A DNA stretch of 16,444 nucleotides from the NCBI GenBank assembly GCA_002780065.1, contig PEWQ01000044.1, positions 1 to 16,444 of the forward strand, given 5' to 3'. The notes beneath the pieces are model-generated. The model was not told the origin of the DNA. It was given only the letters and a program-made list of their open reading frames with translations, and did no database searches. A program made the position numbers and the translations under genes. The DNA is from Candidatus Hydrogenedentes bacterium CG07_land_8_20_14_0_80_42_17. Its GTDB lineage: Bacteria; UBA8481. This document shows, piece by piece, positions 13,144 to 16,444 of this stretch. The stretch's first letter is position 1, and every line of letters begins with the position of its first letter.

Positions 13144-15362
13144 ATCAAGACAGCTATAAAAATTTTCTAGCAACTATCGCACCGCCGGCATCGGCTGAAG
13201 TGTTAGGTAAATGGGGCATTACGACAGCGCAACTGCTTACCTCAAAAGTCGAAGAATTAATACTTCCAATCTTTAACAAAATGGATCCGAACGAGATCAG
13301 CATATACGCAGTCGGCGGATTCGGCCGTAAAGAGCTCGCTCCTTTTTCGGATGCAGATTTACTTTTTCTAACAACAGAACGAATCGAGATATCAAATACA
13401 ATTGCGGCGCTTTGGGATTTAGGAATCAAGCCGAGCATACTTGTCAGAAAAGGCGGCGAGCTAATCACGAGCGTAAAAAGAGATTTGAAATTTGCAACGA
13501 CTCTGATCGATGCAAGACACCTCTACGGTTTCGAACTTCCTCTGCTCCTCGGTCCAAAAGAATGGATTGAAAAGGCGCGGCCGTGGTTTCATAGGGAACA
13601 GGAGTATGAACGCCGAATAAGACTTTTGAAAGCCCTTGGTGCAGGATGTCAGGAACCGAACATTCGAGACGGCAGAGGCGGACTTCGCGATCTTCAATTA
13701 AAGCATTGGCTTCTCAAAATATCAGAAAAGCATGAAATGAAATCGGATTCGGAATCCAGAGAAAACAACAATATTCTACTCGGAGCCAGAACAGCAATTC
13801 ATCTTGCTGTAAAGCGGCGCGAAGATAGAATGTTATTGTCGGACCGTAGGCAGTTAATTTCATGGCTTGGCTGGGAAAATGAAGACTCTTTTTTCCAGTC
13901 AGTCATGCTGGCGATGAAAAGAAATGCATACGGGAAGAAAAAAAAGAGTGATAATCGTAAACATTTAGTTGAAGAATTCAAGTCGAGGCTCAGAGATGTT
14001 CCTCTTAGACCTATTTCAGGTTTTTTAAGACTCCTAGACGAAACAGGCGAACTCGAACTGTTATTGCCTGAATGGCGAAGAATCGAAGGTCTAGTCAGAG
14101 CCGACTCAGCTCACAAATACACTCCTGATGAACACACATTAAGAGTCATAGAAAATCTCGAATCTCTTTTTCAGACTCAAAACAACGAAATAAATCTAAG
14201 TTATCTTCAGAGGCATGACCTTTTGATTTTAGCCGCGCTCTTTCACGATATAGGAAAGGGCACCGGAAAAAATCATGAAGAGGAAGGCACTAAATCTGCT
14301 GTCGAATTCACCAAAAAATTTGGATTCACGAAAACCGAAATCGAAAGAGTATCTTTTCTTGTTCGAAATCATTTACTTCTCTCTTACAATGCATTCAGAC
14401 GCGACATTGACGACCCGCATCTGATTCATGACCTTGCAAAAAAAATCGGCGATGTAGAAAATTTGATTATGCTGTATCTTCTGACAGTAGCTGATCTCAA
14501 AGCGGTATCTTACACTCTGTGGAACGATTGGAAAGCAAGACTGCTCGATACTTTAGTCTCGAGACTCATGAGGCAATGTTCCTCTTATCTTCCTCCTGAA
14601 CTCTTCGCCAAAGAAGCCATAATCAGAAGAAAAGCGACGGTTGAAGATCTGCTTTCAAATTCGAAAAGTGCCGAATACATATCGGCTCATTTCGATTCAG
14701 TCGACGGCAGATATGCGCTCGCTCATACCCCTGAGCAGATCGCAAGGCATATTCAGCTCATTCCTGAACTGAAAAAAAACGCTGTTGTAGTAGAGCGGAA
14801 TCAGCATCCGGTTTCCAACTGTATAGAGCTCGTCGTGATAACCCATTCGCATCAAGGTTTGTTTGCAGAAATAGCAGGAACGCTTTCAGCGCGAGACTTC
14901 AATATTCTTTCCGCGGATATTTCCACTCGAAGCGACGGAGTAGCTATAGATACGTTTAGAGTGTCGGACTCGAATAACATAGATTCTTCCCGCTGGAATT
15001 CATTCGTGGAGGATTTGAAAAAAGTAATAAGCGGAGCGGAAAATGTTGAAAATCTACTGAATAAAATAATGCCTTACAAAAAAAAATCCGTCGGAATTAA
15101 AACAGAAGTGTCCGTAGAGATAGACAATGAGAGTTCAGGTGATTACACGATAGTTGAAGTTATGCTGCCTGATGAAATCGGACTTTTGTATAGAATAGCA
15201 TCAGTCTTTAGAAATTGTGAAATGAGTATTGCAACTGCAATTATCAACACAGAGTCCGAACACGGTGTCGATGTCTTCTACGTAACCGACAATTCAGGAA
15301 AAAAAATAGTGAAAAAAAATTTATTGAAACGCCTCAAAGAAAAGATGCTGGAAATTGCGTAG
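13140..15362 (+). CDS. glnD: [Protein-PII] uridylyltransferase / uridylyl-removing enzyme
   Basis: A 740-residue GlnD-type nitrogen sensor. It uridylylates PII proteins when glutamine is low and removes UMP when it is high. Domains in order: nucleotidyltransferase with VGGFGRKELAPFSDADLLFL (Asp71, Asp73) and KRDLKFATTLIDAR; the GRGGLRDLQLKHW linker; HKYTPDEHTL (near 326); HD hydrolase with ALFHDIGKGTGKNHEEEG (His369-Asp370); and two C-terminal ACT domains (about 562-608 and 669-716) for glutamine sensing. It is shorter than the roughly 890-residue E. coli enzyme, mainly at the N-terminus and linkers, but all catalytic motifs are present. It overlaps the GYF gene by 4 nt. No glnB or glnK is in the window. 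The final role in the operon is unclear. Confidence 0.93.
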   Translation: MNQDSYKNFLATIAPPASAEVLGKWGITTAQLLTSKVEELILPIFNKMDPNEISIYAVGGFGRKELAPFSDADLLFLTTERIEISNTIAALWDLGIKPSILVRKGGELITSVKRDLKFATTLIDARHLYGFELPLLLGPKEWIEKARPWFHREQEYERRIRLLKALGAGCQEPNIRDGRGGLRDLQLKHWLLKISEKHEMKSDSESRENNNILLGARTAIHLAVKRREDRMLLSDRRQLISWLGWENEDSFFQSVMLAMKRNAYGKKKKSDNRKHLVEEFKSRLRDVPLRPISGFLRLLDETGELELLLPEWRRIEGLVRADSAHKYTPDEHTLRVIENLESLFQTQNNEINLSYLQRHDLLILAALFHDIGKGTGKNHEEEGTKSAVEFTKKFGFTKTEIERVSFLVRNHLLLSYNAFRRDIDDPHLIHDLAKKIGDVENLIMLYLLTVADLKAVSYTLWNDWKARLLDTLVSRLMRQCSSYLPPELFAKEAIIRRKATVEDLLSNSKSAEYISAHFDSVDGRYALAHTPEQIARHIQLIPELKKNAVVVERNQHPVSNCIELVVITHSHQGLFAEIAGTLSARDFNILSADISTRSDGVAIDTFRVSDSNNIDSSRWNSFVEDLKKVISGAENVENLLNKIMPYKKKSVGIKTEVSVEIDNESSGDYTIVEVMLPDEIGLLYRIASVFRNCEMSIATAIINTESEHGVDVFYVTDNSGKKIVKKNLLKRLKEKMLEIA

Positions 15363-15652
15363 AGGAGAATAAGGCGGCTGAGAAGTCAAATCTATCTTGG
15401 TAGCATAGGTAGTAGGCAAAAATCCCACCCAACCAACAGTCACAGTCAAGCGTTTTTGAATTCTTCGAATTTTATGCGCCACCATTTGTGTGCCTGTTTG
15501 CATTTTTAGGTAGAGAAGATTTGATTGTTGATAAAATTTAAAATGTGGTATGTGTGAAATCATGTTGAACAATCTAAAATAGAGGCTAAATTATATTGAT
15601 TAAGGGATATCAGGAAAAGTAGCTCCGCACTACTAAGAGCAAGAAGTTGTAG
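15363..15652. other. Gene-free stretch, probably degraded
   Basis: No supported gene. Translated on the minus strand, part of it reads VGWVGFLPTTYATKIDLTSQ, which resembles strings often seen as spurious translations of dispersed repeats. No strong hairpin terminator for glnD was found. The DNA separates the glnD operon from the defence-type gene and may mark the edge of an inserted segment. Confidence 0.35.
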
Positions 15653-15703
15653 ATTAATCCCAAAGATTTAGAGGATTTTATTAAAACAATGGCAAATAAA
15701 TAA
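15653..15703 (+). pseudogene. Possible remnant of a DNA-binding (excisionase-like) protein tail
   Basis: An open frame reading INPKDLEDFIKTMANK and a stop ends 1 nt before the ATG of the PLD gene. The INPKDLEDFI string resembles the end of excisionase/MerR-like helix-turn-helix domains. Upstream in the same frame the readable TTKSKKL is broken by a stop at 15650, and the rest is scrambled, so at most a relic remains. It may also be chance. Confidence 0.25.
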
Positions 15704-15704
15704 A

Positions 15705-16444
15705 ATGAATACTGATTTGACATTTGTCACAAATGAAAAAAATCAAAATCTCAAGGATAGATTTGAGGTTTTGATAAAGGATACGAAATTTTTTGATTGC
15801 CTGGTAGGATTCTTTTATACGAGTGGATTTTATGCGATATACAAATCCTTGGAGGCAACCGATAAAATCCGCATCCTTATCGGCATAAGCACAAGCCGTC
15901 AAACATACGATTTGCTTAATAAAGCGGTAACCGACCTGTCTGCCGTGCCAACGGCACAGGCAGGAAAACAACAGGAGTTCCAATTTTCTCATGCAGAAAC
16001 AAAGCAAGAATTTCAGAGCTTGGTTGAAAAGGAGTTAGAGGGTTCCGAGGATGTTCGTCAAGTAGAAGAAGGAGTTGTTAAGTTTATAGAGTGGATAAAG
16101 AGCAAGAAATTAGAAGTAAGGGCATACCCTTCGCAAAATATCCATGCCAAGCTGTATATAATGACTTTTGCAGAGGATGACCGTGATGTGGGTCGGGTTA
16201 TTACCGGCTCTAGTAATTTTACCCAAGCGGGCTTGGTTGATAACCTTGAATTCAACGTAGAATTAAAAACCCGGGCCGATTATGAATTTGCTAAGCAAAA
16301 ATTTGAAGAACTCTGGAAAGACTCCGTTGATGTCAGTCAAAAATATATCCAGACCATAGAAGAGAAGACTTGGCTTAATCAGAATATTACGCCTCATCAG
16401 CTTTACCTTAAATTCCTATACGAATATTTCAAAGACGAATTGAG
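15705..16444 (+). CDS. N-terminal part of a PLD-type domain/SNF2-like helicase protein (cut by window edge)
   Basis: An open frame of 246 complete codons runs off the right edge. It starts MNTDLTFVTNEKNQNLKDRF and continues with FFDCLVGFFYTSGFYAIYKS and IRILIGIST. A single HxK motif (IHAKLYIM, His147/Lys149) is followed by VITGSSNFTQAGL and NLEFNVEL, a phospholipase-D-like signature. The end, KTWLNQNITPHQLYLKFLYE, is typical of the region before a helicase core in large PLD-helicase proteins often found in phage-defence islands. The helicase itself is outside the window and so inferred. The start is fixed by the usual N-terminus. Residues 77-87 are encoded by a GC-rich palindrome that looks inserted. 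Neighbouring defence genes would lie to the right. Confidence 0.8.
   Translation, partial: MNTDLTFVTNEKNQNLKDRFEVLIKDTKFFDCLVGFFYTSGFYAIYKSLEATDKIRILIGISTSRQTYDLLNKAVTDLSAVPTAQAGKQQEFQFSHAETKQEFQSLVEKELEGSEDVRQVEEGVVKFIEWIKSKKLEVRAYPSQNIHAKLYIMTFAEDDRDVGRVITGSSNFTQAGLVDNLEFNVELKTRADYEFAKQKFEELWKDSVDVSQKYIQTIEEKTWLNQNITPHQLYLKFLYEYFKDEL
15935..15964. repeat. GC-rich palindrome inside the PLD gene
   Basis: Thirty nucleotides (CCTGTCTGCCGTGCC followed by AACGGCACAGGCAGG) fold into an outer CCTGTC/GGCAGG stem (one wobble pair) and an inner GTGCC-AAC-GGCAC hairpin. The stretch is much richer in GC than its surroundings. Its length is exactly ten codons, so it keeps the frame and adds roughly DLSAVPTAQAG at residues 77-87. 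This looks like a small palindromic repeat inserted in a coding region. Confidence 0.6.

Noticed and set aside
15321-15572. Minus-strand 83-codon frame containing VGWVGFLPTTY
   Set aside because: It overlaps the end of glnD and resembles a familiar type of spurious translation from repeats, not a real protein.
15681-16255. Minus-strand frames under the PLD gene
   Set aside because: They are antisense to a frame with clear HxK and GSSNFTQAGL motifs.
1-16444. CRISPR arrays, tRNA and rRNA genes
   Set aside because: No regularly spaced direct repeats, cloverleaf-like sequences or rRNA-like stretches were seen on either strand.

Overview
The window comes from a motile, diderm (Gram-negative-type) bacterium of moderate to low GC content. 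The evidence for two membranes is the P-ring (FlgI) and L-ring (FlgH) flagellar proteins and two CsgG-family lipoproteins. I cannot name the phylum from sequence alone. Gene texture and intergenic repeats suggest an uncultured environmental lineage rather than a well-known model group.

Layout. (1) 1-1384, minus strand: an operon of two paralogous CsgG-like lipoproteins and the start of a third exported protein that runs off the left edge. (2) 1440-4508, plus strand: arginine biosynthesis argB-argD-argF. (3) 4509-4811: a gene-free junction between two convergent operons, with nested inverted repeats. (4) 4812-10105, minus strand: flagellar rod/ring operon flgF-flgG-flgA-flgH-flgI-flgJ, with ATGA-type overlaps at flgH/flgI/flgJ, two candidate sigma-28 (FliA) promoters (before flgF and before flgG) and a compound palindromic repeat between flgF and flgG. 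(5) 10218-10826, plus strand: recR. (6) 10828-10944: a MITE-like element with 28-bp perfect terminal inverted repeats. (7) 10969-15362, plus strand: a four-gene run of radical SAM/SPASM enzyme, a 74-residue peptide with 10 cysteines, a GYF/zinc-finger/one-TM protein and a GlnD-type uridylyltransferase. (8) 15363-15703: degraded gene-free DNA. (9) 15705 to the right edge: the N-terminal part of a PLD-type helicase-associated protein typical of defence islands, with a GC-rich palindrome inside its coding sequence.

The most interesting candidate system is the radical SAM/SPASM gene and the overlapping Cys-rich peptide gene (10969-12223). This looks like a RiPP (ribosomally made, post-translationally modified peptide) cassette: the peptide has a basic leader with a KQYKKP-type motif and an acidic Cys-rich core, and the enzyme has the complete CX3CX2C and seven-Cys SPASM motifs. 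The next gene, a GYF/zinc-finger membrane protein, could be an accessory factor.

A second pattern runs through the window. Several transcription-unit first genes (CsgG-like 1, recR, radical SAM and probably argB) have a good -10 box 6-9 nt before the ATG and no Shine-Dalgarno, while most genes inside operons have clear Shine-Dalgarno sequences or stop/start overlaps. This suggests widespread leaderless transcription. FlgH also carries an unusual ~100-residue N-terminal extension with a well-supported TTG start.
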